Positions 8,851-17,231 of a stretch of 64,000 nucleotides of DNA are shown here, in pieces. A model generated the notes under the pieces. The model saw only the letters and a program-made list of their open reading frames with translations, had not been told where the DNA came from and ran no database searches. The translations under genes and the position numbers were made by a program. How positions within the stretch are numbered: the first letter of the stretch is position 1; every line of letters starts with the position of its first letter. Origin of the DNA: Corynebacterium ulcerans (lineage in GTDB: Bacteria > Actinomycetota > Actinomycetes > Mycobacteriales > Mycobacteriaceae); assembly GCF_900187135.1 (NCBI RefSeq), contig NZ_LT906443.1:434001-498000 (forward strand), written 5' to 3'.

Positions 8851-9879
8851 CTAATACTTCGGGTATGGACCACCCGCGAGTTGCCTATAAGCATGAACTG
8901 TAGCGTTGTAGATGACTGGGAAGACAATAAACGTTCCCAATCCAAGTGTAAAAATCATAAGAGCAACAGAAATAAGTCCAGTAAGGATCAAAAACCCAAG
9001 GATCCGAAGATAATTTTTCTTTCCAACAGCAATTCCCCACAACAGAGCATCTTTCACTCCGCCTCGGCGATCAGCTGCGTAATACGCAGAAAAACTCACA
9101 AATGGCTGGATTAATAGAGAGATAAGAGCATAAACTGCTAGCCCTCCCAACGTCACAGCGATAAGTTGCGGATCAGTTATAGAACCAGAGATTTTCCACA
9201 GGTTAACGCCCACGACTGCGGCGACCACAAACAGAATCAGAAAATCAATCACAGCAATAGCCAGCAAAGTAAGCGTCGCAGGCCAATAATTTACTTTTTG
9301 GAAAACAGCAGAAAAAGAAATATTTTTCCCGTCTATTTGCAGCAATAGCAATTGATACAAGAATGCTGTCAGGAACACAGTAATCAACGAAACAACGATG
9401 TCAAAGACTGGGCTACCAGAATCTTCCGGTCCGGGAGCGGAACCTGCGTCAATCTGAGCAGCTATCTGTGGTAGTGCTACGCCTATGCTGCCGCCGATAA
9501 CGATCAAACAGACAATAAAAGCACCGAGAATCCACAGCACTGGACGACTAAAAGTAATACCAAATCCATATTTAATTGCAGACTTGATCTGGAGCCCTGG
9601 ATCACCAGTGACCATAAATCGGTCCACGTCCGGGTGCATCTCCTGTGCCACGGGGCTTGCATAAGCGTTGCCATTTACCCCAGCCGCTGTTTGCTCCATT
9701 GCGTTTGCAGAATAACCGTCATAACTTCCCGTCTGATTCTGCCGAGGCTCGCCAGCGCTATAAGGAAAATCTGGCTTGTCTTCCGGATGATTAACCTCCG
9801 GGTAAGGACGAAAATCATCTGCCCCACCCTTATTATGATCCCCTGTTGCATTGCTATCTTTATCATGTGGGTCAGACAT
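8851..9879 (-). CDS. Integral membrane protein with disordered N-terminus
   Basis: This 342-residue protein starts at ATG 9879 (MSDPHDKDSNATGD), chosen for the GGAGGG ribosome binding site just upstream. The first about 110 residues are hydrophilic, rich in Asp, Pro, Gln, Gly and Tyr, and probably disordered in the cytoplasm. Five or six hydrophobic segments follow, including PVLWILGAFIVCLIVIGGS and ATLTLLAIAVIDFLILFV, and the protein ends in a short GGPYPKY tail. Such proteins are frequent in Corynebacterium and have no assigned role. It shares a terminator with oxyR and diverges from hrpA. A tandem 15-bp repeat lies in its leader. Confidence 0.75.
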   Translation of the reverse strand: MSDPHDKDSNATGDHNKGGADDFRPYPEVNHPEDKPDFPYSAGEPRQNQTGSYDGYSANAMEQTAAGVNGNAYASPVAQEMHPDVDRFMVTGDPGLQIKSAIKYGFGITFSRPVLWILGAFIVCLIVIGGSIGVALPQIAAQIDAGSAPGPEDSGSPVFDIVVSLITVFLTAFLYQLLLLQIDGKNISFSAVFQKVNYWPATLTLLAIAVIDFLILFVVAAVVGVNLWKISGSITDPQLIAVTLGGLAVYALISLLIQPFVSFSAYYAADRRGGVKDALLWGIAVGKKNYLRILGFLILTGLISVALMIFTLGLGTFIVFPVIYNATVHAYRQLAGGPYPKY

Positions 9880-9896
9880 AACACCCTCCAGTGTAT

Positions 9897-9925
9897 TTAT
9901 TTTCTTGATACTTATTTTCTTGATA
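9897..9925. repeat. Tandem 15-bp repeat in the membrane-protein gene leader
   Basis: TTATTTTCTTGATA occurs at 9897-9910 and again at 9912-9925, separated by one C. The repeats lie between the GGAGGG ribosome binding site and a probable -10 (TACAAT on the minus strand, 9942-9947), so they form part of the 5' untranslated region. Confidence 0.85.
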
Positions 9926-9941
9926 GGGAAAAACAATTTTC

Positions 9942-9947
9942 ATTGTA
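9942..9947 (-). promoter_or_regulatory. Candidate -10 of the membrane-protein gene
   Basis: The minus strand reads TATACAAT here; TACAAT fits the TANNNT pattern. It would give a leader of about 60 nt that contains the two 15-bp repeats. Confidence 0.4.
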
Positions 9948-10073
9948 TAGATTATCGTTTGATCACAATGGGGGTAAAGAATGCTTCCCTACCCACCCCT
10001 TATAACCATCAGAATAGGAAACAATACCCACATTAGGGGTAAAAATTCGATGCGGTGATTTCACACACAAGCT

Positions 10074-13000
10074 ATGTACTCAACAGTTGAGGTTCTTTTA
10101 CCCAACAGAGCCAAGTACCATGGTCAAGAAATGAGTACTGCGAAACATCAGCCCCGCGATAATAACAACGTTGATACCAACGCAATCCCTGCCACTCCTA
10201 AGAAGCAACGACACTCGACGGCATCTTTCCGACCGGATGCCGAGTTACGTTCTGCAAAGAAATCGCTTCGCACAAAGCTTAATCAGGTCAGTATTGCCGA
10301 GGAACGAGTCTTTCTTCGTCGTATTCACAAGGCCTCGTCCATGGGTGCCATTAAGGCTATCACCAATGATATTGATCAAGCCCAGGCAACATTATTACAA
10401 CGAACAGCAAACATTCCTGCTGTTACGTTCCCCGAGAATCTTCCAGTCTCTAGCCAACGTGACGCTATCGCAGAAGCTATCACCAACAATCAGGTTGTCA
10501 TTATTGCGGGAGAAACAGGATCGGGAAAAACCACGCAAATTCCTAAGATCTGTTTAGAGCTAGGCCGCGGAGTACGTGGTTTGATCGGCCATACACAACC
10601 GCGGCGGCTTGCTGCACGCACGGTTGCAGAACGCATCGCGGAAGAACTCGGTCAAAAAATCGGTGATTCGGTGGGATATGCCATCCGTTTTGATGATCGC
10701 GTTTCTGCGTCCACGTCTATCAAGTTGATGACCGACGGCATTCTGCTCGCAGAGATGCAGCGAGATCGCTTCCTCAACGCTTATGACACAATAATCATCG
10801 ATGAAGCGCACGAGCGCAGTCTCAATATCGATTTTATTCTCGGCTACCTCAAGAAGCTCCTTCCACGGCGTCCTGATCTTAAAGTCATCATTACCTCTGC
10901 GACAATCGATCCAGAACGATTTGCACAGCACTTCTCTGACGCCCACGGTAATCCTGCGCCAATCATTGAAGTCTCCGGGCGCACATACCCCGTTGAGATT
11001 CTTTATCGTCCGCTTGAACTCTCCGAGGGCGAAAAACTTATAGACGTCGATCCCATCGATGGACTTATCCAAGCCATCCAGGAGCTTATGGGATATGGCC
11101 CCGGAGATATCCTGTGCTTCTTTGCAGGAGAAGCAGATATTCGCGAGGCCATGGATGCTATCGAAGCCAAACGCTGGAAAAACGTTGAGGTCACTCCCCT
11201 CTTCGGCCGCCTCTCCAACCAAGAGCAGCATCGGGTTTTCTCTCCCCATTCAGGACGCAGAATTGTTTTAGCAACTAATATCGCGGAAACCTCACTTACT
11301 GTTCCCGGTATTCATTTTGTGGTGGACACCGGAACCGCACGCATTTCCAGGTATTCCACTCGGACTAAAGTCCAGCGCCTTCCTATCGAACCAATTTCGC
11401 AGGCTAGCGCCAATCAAAGGTCAGGACGCTGTGGTCGTGTCACGGATGGCATAGCGATCCGCTTGTACTCCCAACAAGATTTTGAGTCTCGACCAGAATT
11501 TACTGACCCAGAAATCCTGCGAACAAATTTGGCCAGTGTTATCCTTCGGATGGCTTCGCTCAAATTAGGCGATATTGAAAACTTTCCTTTTATTCAAGCC
11601 CCTGACACCCGGGCCATCCGCGACGGTTTCTTGCTTCTCAAAGAGCTCGGAGCTCTCACCGAGTCAGATCAAGAAGATTCTCTTCGTCTCACCACAGTCG
11701 GCCGTAGCTTAGCCAAGATTCCCCTGGATCCCCGTCTTGCGCGAATGCTGATTGCTGCAAAAGAATACGGTTGTCTCAGAGAGGCCTACATAGTGGTAGC
11801 CGCTTTGAGCATTCAAGATATCCGTGAACGTCCATTGGAAAAGCAAAGCCAGGCGGACCAACTCCACGCACGTTTTAAAGACACAAGCAGCGATTTTCTT
11901 AGCTATCTTAAGCTCTGGGAATACATCGCAGAAAAGCGTGCAGAACTGTCTGGCAATGCTTTCCGACGCACCATGCAATCTGAATTTTTGCACTATATGC
12001 GCATCAGGGAGTGGTCAGATCTCATTCGTCAGTTGCGTAGCATCGGGGAACAGATTGGCTGGACCAACCCAGAAGACATCGGAGGGATTTTCAATCCTGA
12101 CAATTTACACAAAGCTCTGCTCTCTGGGTTGTTATCTCATATCGGTTTGCGCGATGGTGATTCCAAAGAGTTCATAGGCAGCAGAAACTCCAGATTCTTA
12201 GTATTCCCAGGTTCTTCTTTATCCAAGCGTCCACCGCAATTCCTGATGGCAGCGGAACTGGTAGAAACTTCCCGATTGTGGGCACGAAATGTAGCGGAAA
12301 TCGATCCCGCTTGGGTCGAACATATAGGTAAAAACCTGCTCAAACACCATTACTCTGAGCCGTATTGGTCCACAAAGCGCGTGGCCGCCATGGTGCACCA
12401 AAGGTCAACGTTATATGGTGTGCCAGTTATTGCGGATAGATCAGTCGGGTATGCCTCTATTGATCTTCACGCTGCCCGCGATATGTTCATTCGGGAAGCG
12501 CTAGTCAACGGCAATTGGACTACGCACCATGCTTTTTATCGTCGTAACGCAGAAAAACTACTTTCAGCTGCACAAATTGAAGAAAAAATCCGACGCCGTG
12601 ATGTTGTAGTCGATGAAGATACCCTCTTTAGCTTTTACGATTCCAGAATCCCCAAGCACATCGCCACCGGACGTTCCTTTGACCGCTGGTGGAAAACTAC
12701 TGCGCACGAAACGCCACACCTTCTGGACTTTGATCTGGAGGAACTGCGCCGAGATGGCGCAGCAAACGTCGATGAGAAAGATTTCCCCGATGTATGGCGC
12801 CGAGGGTCTTTGGAATTCGGTTTAACTTATCACTTTGATCCCAGTGCCGAAGACGACGGTGTCACCGTTCTTGTCCCCGTGCCCTTGCTGGGAGGCCTCG
12901 ATGCCGATGGCTTTGAATGGCTTGTTCCAGGGTTGTTGGAAGATCTGGTCACCGACCTGATCCGTTCTTTACCTAAACACTTGCGTAAAACCGTTGTTCC

Positions 13001-14129
13001 TGCACCCGATTTTGCCCATAAAATCACAGCGATGCTGGCCTATCGTGACGGTTCCCTTTACCATCGCATCGCCGAATGCTTAGCAGAATTGGGTCGTCCT
13101 GGAATATCTGCGGAAGACTTCAACCCACAAGCGCTTCCCAAACACCTCAAAATAACATTCGCGGCTGTGGATAAACGCGGGCGTATCATCGATCGGGATA
13201 AATCGCTCGAGTCGCTCAAATCCCGACGTTCCGAGCAGATCCGAGCATCGGTTTCGCGGGTGTCTCATGCAGTTGAGCAGTCCTCTGCTAAGGAATGGAC
13301 TACGCAGTCTCTAGGTGCTATCGCACAAGAAGTCACCACAAAAGTCGATGGACAAATAGTGACAACGTACCCAGCACTTGTCGTTACGCCCGAAGGCGTT
13401 TCTGTTAAGGCTATGGCGACTAAACGCGAGGCTGATGCCTCCATGTTTACAGCGACGCTAACGTTATTACTCAAAGCCGTACCCGTGAACACCCAAAAGA
13501 TGCTCAATGGACTGCCGCTGCAACAACGAGTTGCTATAGAAAATTATCCGCACGGTGGCGCCACAGGCTTTGTCAACGATGCGCGGGTTGCGGTCGTACG
13601 AGACTTGATCATCGCTCACGGTGGCGCGGTGAGGTCACCAGAAGAGTTTTCCAAGCTACAAGCGGTTATCAAACCATTAGTTCCCAGCAAGGTACGTGCA
13701 ATAGTCGTCGAATTAGCTCCCGGTATTAACTCTTATCTTCGCATCAAATCAGAGATCAGCAATTGGGCAGGTCCAGCTATCGACGATATTAACGATCAAC
13801 TCAATTTTCTACTTCCGCCGCATGCCCTATCCCAGCATGGAGCACAACGCCTCAAGCACCTTTCAAGATACGTGCAAGCAATCACGCTTCGGCTCGAAGA
13901 CATGGGTCGGATGCCTGATCGAGATGCAGACAGACAGTTACTGATTAATCGATTAGAACGGGACCTAGCGCAGAAAGTTCAAAAATCTGGGCACGGAAAA
14001 TCTACTCGACAGATACGAGATATCCAATGGATGATTCAAGAATTGCGTGTCAGCCTTTTTGCCCAAAGGCTGGGAACTGCACAATCAGTCTCTGAAAGGA
14101 AGATTGCAAAAGCAATCGAGCAGCTCTAA
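10074..14129 (+). CDS. hrpA: ATP-dependent RNA helicase HrpA
   Basis: This is a DEAH-box RNA helicase of the HrpA family, up to 1351 residues, in the usual 1300-residue range. Motifs in order are Walker [14 protein letters not shown] (about 145), DEAH in [12 protein letters not shown] (about 242), ITSATID (about 275), [12 protein letters not shown], and motif [10 protein letters not shown] (about 448). Helicase-associated and OB-fold regions follow, then a long C-terminal DUF3418-type domain. HrpA is linked to mRNA processing and to rescue of stalled ribosomes in E. coli. The start is uncertain: ATG 10074 or ATG 10131 ([10 protein letters not shown]), neither with a strong ribosome binding site. 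The stop codon overlaps that of convergent nrdR. Confidence 0.93.
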   Translation: MYSTVEVLLPNRAKYHGQEMSTAKHQPRDNNNVDTNAIPATPKKQRHSTASFRPDAELRSAKKSLRTKLNQVSIAEERVFLRRIHKASSMGAIKAITNDIDQAQATLLQRTANIPAVTFPENLPVSSQRDAIAEAITNNQVVIIAGETGSGKTTQIPKICLELGRGVRGLIGHTQPRRLAARTVAERIAEELGQKIGDSVGYAIRFDDRVSASTSIKLMTDGILLAEMQRDRFLNAYDTIIIDEAHERSLNIDFILGYLKKLLPRRPDLKVIITSATIDPERFAQHFSDAHGNPAPIIEVSGRTYPVEILYRPLELSEGEKLIDVDPIDGLIQAIQELMGYGPGDILCFFAGEADIREAMDAIEAKRWKNVEVTPLFGRLSNQEQHRVFSPHSGRRIVLATNIAETSLTVPGIHFVVDTGTARISRYSTRTKVQRLPIEPISQASANQRSGRCGRVTDGIAIRLYSQQDFESRPEFTDPEILRTNLASVILRMASLKLGDIENFPFIQAPDTRAIRDGFLLLKELGALTESDQEDSLRLTTVGRSLAKIPLDPRLARMLIAAKEYGCLREAYIVVAALSIQDIRERPLEKQSQADQLHARFKDTSSDFLSYLKLWEYIAEKRAELSGNAFRRTMQSEFLHYMRIREWSDLIRQLRSIGEQIGWTNPEDIGGIFNPDNLHKALLSGLLSHIGLRDGDSKEFIGSRNSRFLVFPGSSLSKRPPQFLMAAELVETSRLWARNVAEIDPAWVEHIGKNLLKHHYSEPYWSTKRVAAMVHQRSTLYGVPVIADRSVGYASIDLHAARDMFIREALVNGNWTTHHAFYRRNAEKLLSAAQIEEKIRRRDVVVDEDTLFSFYDSRIPKHIATGRSFDRWWKTTAHETPHLLDFDLEELRRDGAANVDEKDFPDVWRRGSLEFGLTYHFDPSAEDDGVTVLVPVPLLGGLDADGFEWLVPGLLEDLVTDLIRSLPKHLRKTVVPAPDFAHKITAMLAYRDGSLYHRIAECLAELGRPGISAEDFNPQALPKHLKITFAAVDKRGRIIDRDKSLESLKSRRSEQIRASVSRVSHAVEQSSAKEWTTQSLGAIAQEVTTKVDGQIVTTYPALVVTPEGVSVKAMATKREADASMFTATLTLLLKAVPVNTQKMLNGLPLQQRVAIENYPHGGATGFVNDARVAVVRDLIIAHGGAVRSPEEFSKLQAVIKPLVPSKVRAIVVELAPGINSYLRIKSEISNWAGPAIDDINDQLNFLLPPHALSQHGAQRLKHLSRYVQAITLRLEDMGRMPDRDADRQLLINRLERDLAQKVQKSGHGKSTRQIRDIQWMIQELRVSLFAQRLGTAQSVSERKIAKAIEQL

Positions 14130-14581
14130 AGGCTACGATCACGCCGCCGCATCAAACGGATCTCAGATTCAAAATCATTAACGCTCTCAAACGATTTATA
14201 GACAGAAGCAAAGCGCAAATAGGCAACTTCATCGAGTTCTCGTAAAGGTTCCAAAATTGCTAGGCCTATGGCATTTGCCTGAATCTGAGAACTTCCGTGC
14301 TTCCGGATACGTTCCTCTACTTGTTGGGCCAATCGTTTTAATGCGTCTTCGCTCACGTCACGCCCCTGGCAGGCTCTCCTCACGCCCACGATAACTTTAT
14401 CGCGGCTAAAGGGCTCCGTCAGGCCGTTACGTTTTACTACTAGTAACTGTGCCTTTTCCACAGTGGTAAAACGGCCATTGCACTCCGAGCATTCACGCCG
14501 CCGCCTGATTGCTGAACCAGCATCAATCATTCTGGTATCGATAACTTTGGAATGCTCATGGTGGCAGAACGGGCAATACAC
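14126..14581 (-). CDS. nrdR: Ribonucleotide reductase repressor NrdR
   Basis: NrdR is an ATP/dATP-sensing repressor of ribonucleotide reductase operons. The 151-residue product has the N-terminal zinc ribbon CPFC ... CSEC (residues 3-6 and about 31-34), the RRRRECSEC segment typical of the family, and an ATP-cone domain starting [16 protein letters not shown]. Length is standard (about 150). The stop codon overlaps that of hrpA on the other strand by 2 bases. It sits beside divS-lexA, the usual corynebacterial order. Confidence 0.97.
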   Translation of the reverse strand: MYCPFCHHEHSKVIDTRMIDAGSAIRRRRECSECNGRFTTVEKAQLLVVKRNGLTEPFSRDKVIVGVRRACQGRDVSEDALKRLAQQVEERIRKHGSSQIQANAIGLAILEPLRELDEVAYLRFASVYKSFESVNDFESEIRLMRRRDRSL

Positions 14582-14690
14582 TTTGAATAATCCCTACACT
14601 CGATAGTCGTTTAACTAGCGTAACTTAAAGGCTACCGCACAGGCTTGAGCAATAGCTGTTAAAGGCGGCCTTCAAAAAACGCACGACGTC

Positions 14691-15074
14691 CTAATTCTTA
14701 GCACCGAACTGGGGTATTCCTGCATGTAGAGTCTCAGAGCCAGAAGTACTTTGCGCAGGGATCGTACTCGGATTTCCTTCTATCTCGCCCGCAACGACGA
14801 TTCCAAGAAGAAGGAAAAGACCAAAAACAGCACCAGCAAGTACATTACTGGCGTGTTCCTTCCAGCGAGGAACCGCTGTGGTTAACAAACTCCGCCACTC
14901 TTTGTGGTTGCCTCTATTACGTCCAGATCCTTCATGCAAGGAAAGTGTACGAACATTCGTTTTAATATCACTGTTACGATTCGCGTCAATGTCCCAGACA
15001 TCCGACGCAGGAACAATTTGCGCTCGATTTACCCGAGAATCACTCATTTTTTGAGGGCGATAAGCCAGCGTCAT
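14691..15074 (-). CDS. divS: SOS-induced cell-division suppressor-like protein
   Basis: This 127-residue protein has a hydrophilic N-terminus, one membrane segment (ASNVLAGAVFGLFLLLGIVV, about residues 76-97) and a short Ser/Thr-rich tail predicted outside. Position, divergent from lexA and next to nrdR, is that of C. glutamicum divS, a LexA-controlled gene needed to block division during the SOS response and a functional analogue of YneA or Rv2719c. No LysM motif is visible, unlike the mycobacterial analogue. A GGAAG ribosome binding site precedes the ATG, and a near-consensus LexA box lies about 100 bp upstream. The name rests on synteny, topology and the LexA box. Confidence 0.72.
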   Translation of the reverse strand: MTLAYRPQKMSDSRVNRAQIVPASDVWDIDANRNSDIKTNVRTLSLHEGSGRNRGNHKEWRSLLTTAVPRWKEHASNVLAGAVFGLFLLLGIVVAGEIEGNPSTIPAQSTSGSETLHAGIPQFGAKN

Positions 15075-15169
15075 TACTCTTCCTAACTTTTCGCAGCAAA
15101 GAAATCATCCCTGCTGTTTTAGCAACAAAGTCACTATAAAAACCACTTCAAACACACCACACAGAAACA

Positions 15170-15183
15170 CGATCATATGTTCG
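15170..15183. promoter_or_regulatory. LexA (SOS) box between divS and lexA
   Basis: CGATCATATGTTCG differs at one base from the CGAAC-N4-GTTCG Gram-positive SOS box. Degenerate half-sites follow at 15190-15203 (CAATC-N4-GTTCG) and 15219-15232 (CGAAC-N4-GGTCA), suggesting cooperative LexA binding in the divergent promoter region. Confidence 0.7.
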
Positions 15184-15306
15184 AAGAATCAATCACACGT
15201 TCGATTTTTACACCTTTTCGAACAGACGGTCAAGTCTCTCATCCATTTTTTCGAACAGATCACCCTAAGAGCACAAAGATAAGCTAAGGTGAACAGCAGT
15301 AGAGGA

Positions 15307-15318
15307 CGAACACGTTCG
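15307..15318. promoter_or_regulatory. CGAACACGTTCG element upstream of lexA
   Basis: CGAAC and GTTCG arms are present but separated by 2 bp where a standard SOS box has 4. It may be a weak or accessory LexA site close to the lexA promoter. Confidence 0.3.
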
Positions 15319-15336
15319 CGGAGCATTAAAAGAACT

Positions 15337-15358
15337 CCCCCCCCCCCCCAAAAAAAAA
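15337..15358 (+). repeat. C13-A9 homopolymer tract before lexA
   Basis: Thirteen cytosines (15337-15349) run directly into nine adenines (15350-15358). The block ends 4 nt before the GAAGGG ribosome binding site of lexA. Such tracts are slippage-prone. It is non-coding, so length changes would alter spacing or transcript start, not the reading frame. Confidence 0.9.
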
Positions 15359-15379
15359 TCCTGAAGGGATATGACATCA

Positions 15380-16087
15380 ATGGCCAAACAATCAAATAAA
15401 CCGAACGCCACCGAGCCTGACCAGAAGAAGCTTTCCGAACGTCAGCGACGCATCCTTGAAGTAATCAGAGATGCTGTTGTTTTGAGAGGCTACCCACCAA
15501 GCATTCGAGAAATTGGAGATGCCGCAGGCTTGCAGTCCACCTCATCCGTGGCGTATCAACTCAAAGAGCTAGAAAAGAAAGGGTATTTGCGCAGAGACCC
15601 TAATAAACCACGCGCTGTCGACGTGAGAACACTGCCCGAATCCAGCACCCCTAAACCGGGCAGGAAACAAAACGCAAAGCCGAGCAAGTCGCCAGACCCC
15701 TCCGAAACTTCACCTACTAGCTTCATTCCTATCGTAGGATCCATTGCCGCAGGCAGCCCAATCCTCGCCGAAGAAAACGTGGATGCCTACTACCCGCTCC
15801 CCCAAGAGATTGTGGGAGATGGCGAGCTCTACATGCTCGAAGTCGTGGGCGAATCTATGCGAGATGCAGGCATCCTCAATGGAGACTGGGTAGTTGTACG
15901 TTCTCAGCCTGTTGCAGAACAAGGTGAATTTGTCGCTGCCCTCATTGACGGCGAGGCTACCGTAAAAGAATTCCACAAAGACTCTTCAGGAATATGGCTA
16001 CTCCCCCACAATGACGCTTTCTCACCAATCCCAGGTGACCAAGCAGACATCATGGGCAAGGTAGTCTCTGTTATTCGAAAACTCTGA
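15380..16087 (+). CDS. lexA: SOS repressor LexA
   Basis: LexA represses DNA-damage genes and cleaves itself when RecA filaments form. The 235-residue product has an N-terminal winged helix ([16 protein letters not shown], then [15 protein letters not shown]), a linker, and an S24 peptidase domain. The Ala-Gly scissile bond is in GSIAAGSP (about residue 123), the catalytic Ser in GESMRD (about 158) and the Lys in ATVKEF (about 195). Two starts are possible. ATG 15371 lies only 2 nt after GAAGGG, whereas ATG 15380 (MAKQSNK) has an 11-nt spacing and is preferred. LexA-box-like sites and a C13-A9 tract lie upstream. Confidence 0.95.
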   Translation: MAKQSNKPNATEPDQKKLSERQRRILEVIRDAVVLRGYPPSIREIGDAAGLQSTSSVAYQLKELEKKGYLRRDPNKPRAVDVRTLPESSTPKPGRKQNAKPSKSPDPSETSPTSFIPIVGSIAAGSPILAEENVDAYYPLPQEIVGDGELYMLEVVGESMRDAGILNGDWVVVRSQPVAEQGEFVAALIDGEATVKEFHKDSSGIWLLPHNDAFSPIPGDQADIMGKVVSVIRKL

Positions 16088-16375
16088 TCCACCCTTATCC
16101 TTTTAGATTGCACAGCACGGTTACCCCCATTTCAGGGAGTATGTAAAAAGCAAGATAAACATCACATTCAAATAAAACGGACACCGCCACCTTGGCTAAC
16201 GCCTACTTTTCCCAAAAAATGTTTTGATTCATGTCCGAACATTCGTGATTCATTTGTCCGTTTGACTGTTTTCTCCTTTTACCCGTGACAAAATGACAAG
16301 AGGTAAGTCTTACGGAAAACAACGGTTCAAGCACCGAACTTTTCCGATATTTGATTTCACTCGAAGGGATTGGAC

Positions 16376-17152
16376 ATGTACTCAGAAGAACGACGGCGCC
16401 AAATAGCTTCTCTTACGGCGGTAGAGGGGCGCGTCAATGTTACTGAGCTTGCCGCCCGATTTGATGTTACCGCCGAGACTATTCGTCGAGATTTGGCAGT
16501 GCTCGACCGTGAGGGAGTCGTTCATCGAGTTCATGGCGGTGCAGTGGCAAATCAGACATTCCAAACCACCGAGTTCAGTTTGGATACTCGTGCACGCTCA
16601 GCATCCGGAGCTAAAAACTCCATTGCACACGCTGCTCTGTCATATCTCCCTGAGTCCCATGGTGGAATGTTCCTTGATGCAGGTACGACCACAGCTGCAT
16701 TGGCGGAACTTTTATCGGTTCAACCAGCTGCAAAGCATTGGTCGATTGTTACCAACAGCCTCTCTATCGCGTTGACTCTAGCCAACTCAGGGCTCGACGA
16801 GATTCAGCTTCTTGGTGGAAGCGTACGCGCAATCACTCAAGCTGTTGTGGGTGACACTGCACTGCGCACATTAGCCCTCATGCGCGCAGATGTGGCTTTT
16901 ATCGGCACAAATGCGCTAACAATTGATCATGGCCTTTCCACCGCTGATTCTCAAGAAGCAGCAATCAAATCAGCCATGATCACGAATGCGCATAAAGTAG
17001 TCGTCTTGTGTGACTCAACAAAAATGGGAACTGATTATCTTGTTAGCTTTGGTTCAATCAACGACATAGACGTAGTGATCACAGACTCAAATGCTCCCGA
17101 ATCATTCATCAAAGCTCTCCGCGAGCATGATGTTGAGGTCATCACCGCGTAA
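16376..17152 (+). CDS. sugR: DeoR-type sugar regulator SugR
   Basis: This 258-residue DeoR/GlpR regulator has an N-terminal winged helix (VNVTELAARFDVTAETIRRDLAVL) and a sugar-phosphate sensor domain with the GGSVR and FIGTNAL strands. SugR represses PTS genes (ptsI, ptsH, ptsG, ptsF) and some glycolytic genes in C. glutamicum and is released by sugar phosphates. Its place right after lexA and before the PTS genes is the same as there. The start is ATG 16376, 6 nt after GAAGGGA; a TTG two codons earlier is less likely. Unlike C. glutamicum, no phosphofructokinase-type gene follows before ptsI. Confidence 0.88.
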   Translation: MYSEERRRQIASLTAVEGRVNVTELAARFDVTAETIRRDLAVLDREGVVHRVHGGAVANQTFQTTEFSLDTRARSASGAKNSIAHAALSYLPESHGGMFLDAGTTTAALAELLSVQPAAKHWSIVTNSLSIALTLANSGLDEIQLLGGSVRAITQAVVGDTALRTLALMRADVAFIGTNALTIDHGLSTADSQEAAIKSAMITNAHKVVVLCDSTKMGTDYLVSFGSINDIDVVITDSNAPESFIKALREHDVEVITA

Positions 17153-17169
17153 ATAAACAAACGCCGCAA

Positions 17170-17215
17170 CAAAGGGGCGGGGCCACCATATATTACTGGT
17201 AGCCCCGCCCCTTTG
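17170..17215. terminator. Bidirectional terminator between sugR and ptsI
   Basis: CAAAGGGGCGGGGC (17170-17183) pairs with GCCCCGCCCCTTTG (17202-17215), and an inner ACCA/TGGT extends the stem. It is very GC-rich and lies between convergent genes. Confidence 0.85.
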
Positions 17216-17231
17216 AGGTTCTAGGCCTAGA

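Noticed and set aside
10050..10072. CRP/GlxR-like site GTGATTTCAC before hrpA
   Set aside because: The TGTGA-N6-TCACA spacing is not met (only 2 bp between the half-sites).
10560..11249. 229-codon open frame opposite hrpA
   Set aside because: It is antisense to conserved helicase motifs, which fully explain the sequence.
14904..15086. 60-codon frame opposite divS
   Set aside because: It has no ribosome binding site and overlaps the divS start on the other strand.
15307..15318. CGAACACGTTCG as a full LexA box
   Set aside because: The arms are 2 bp apart where 4 are required, so it is listed only as a weak accessory element.
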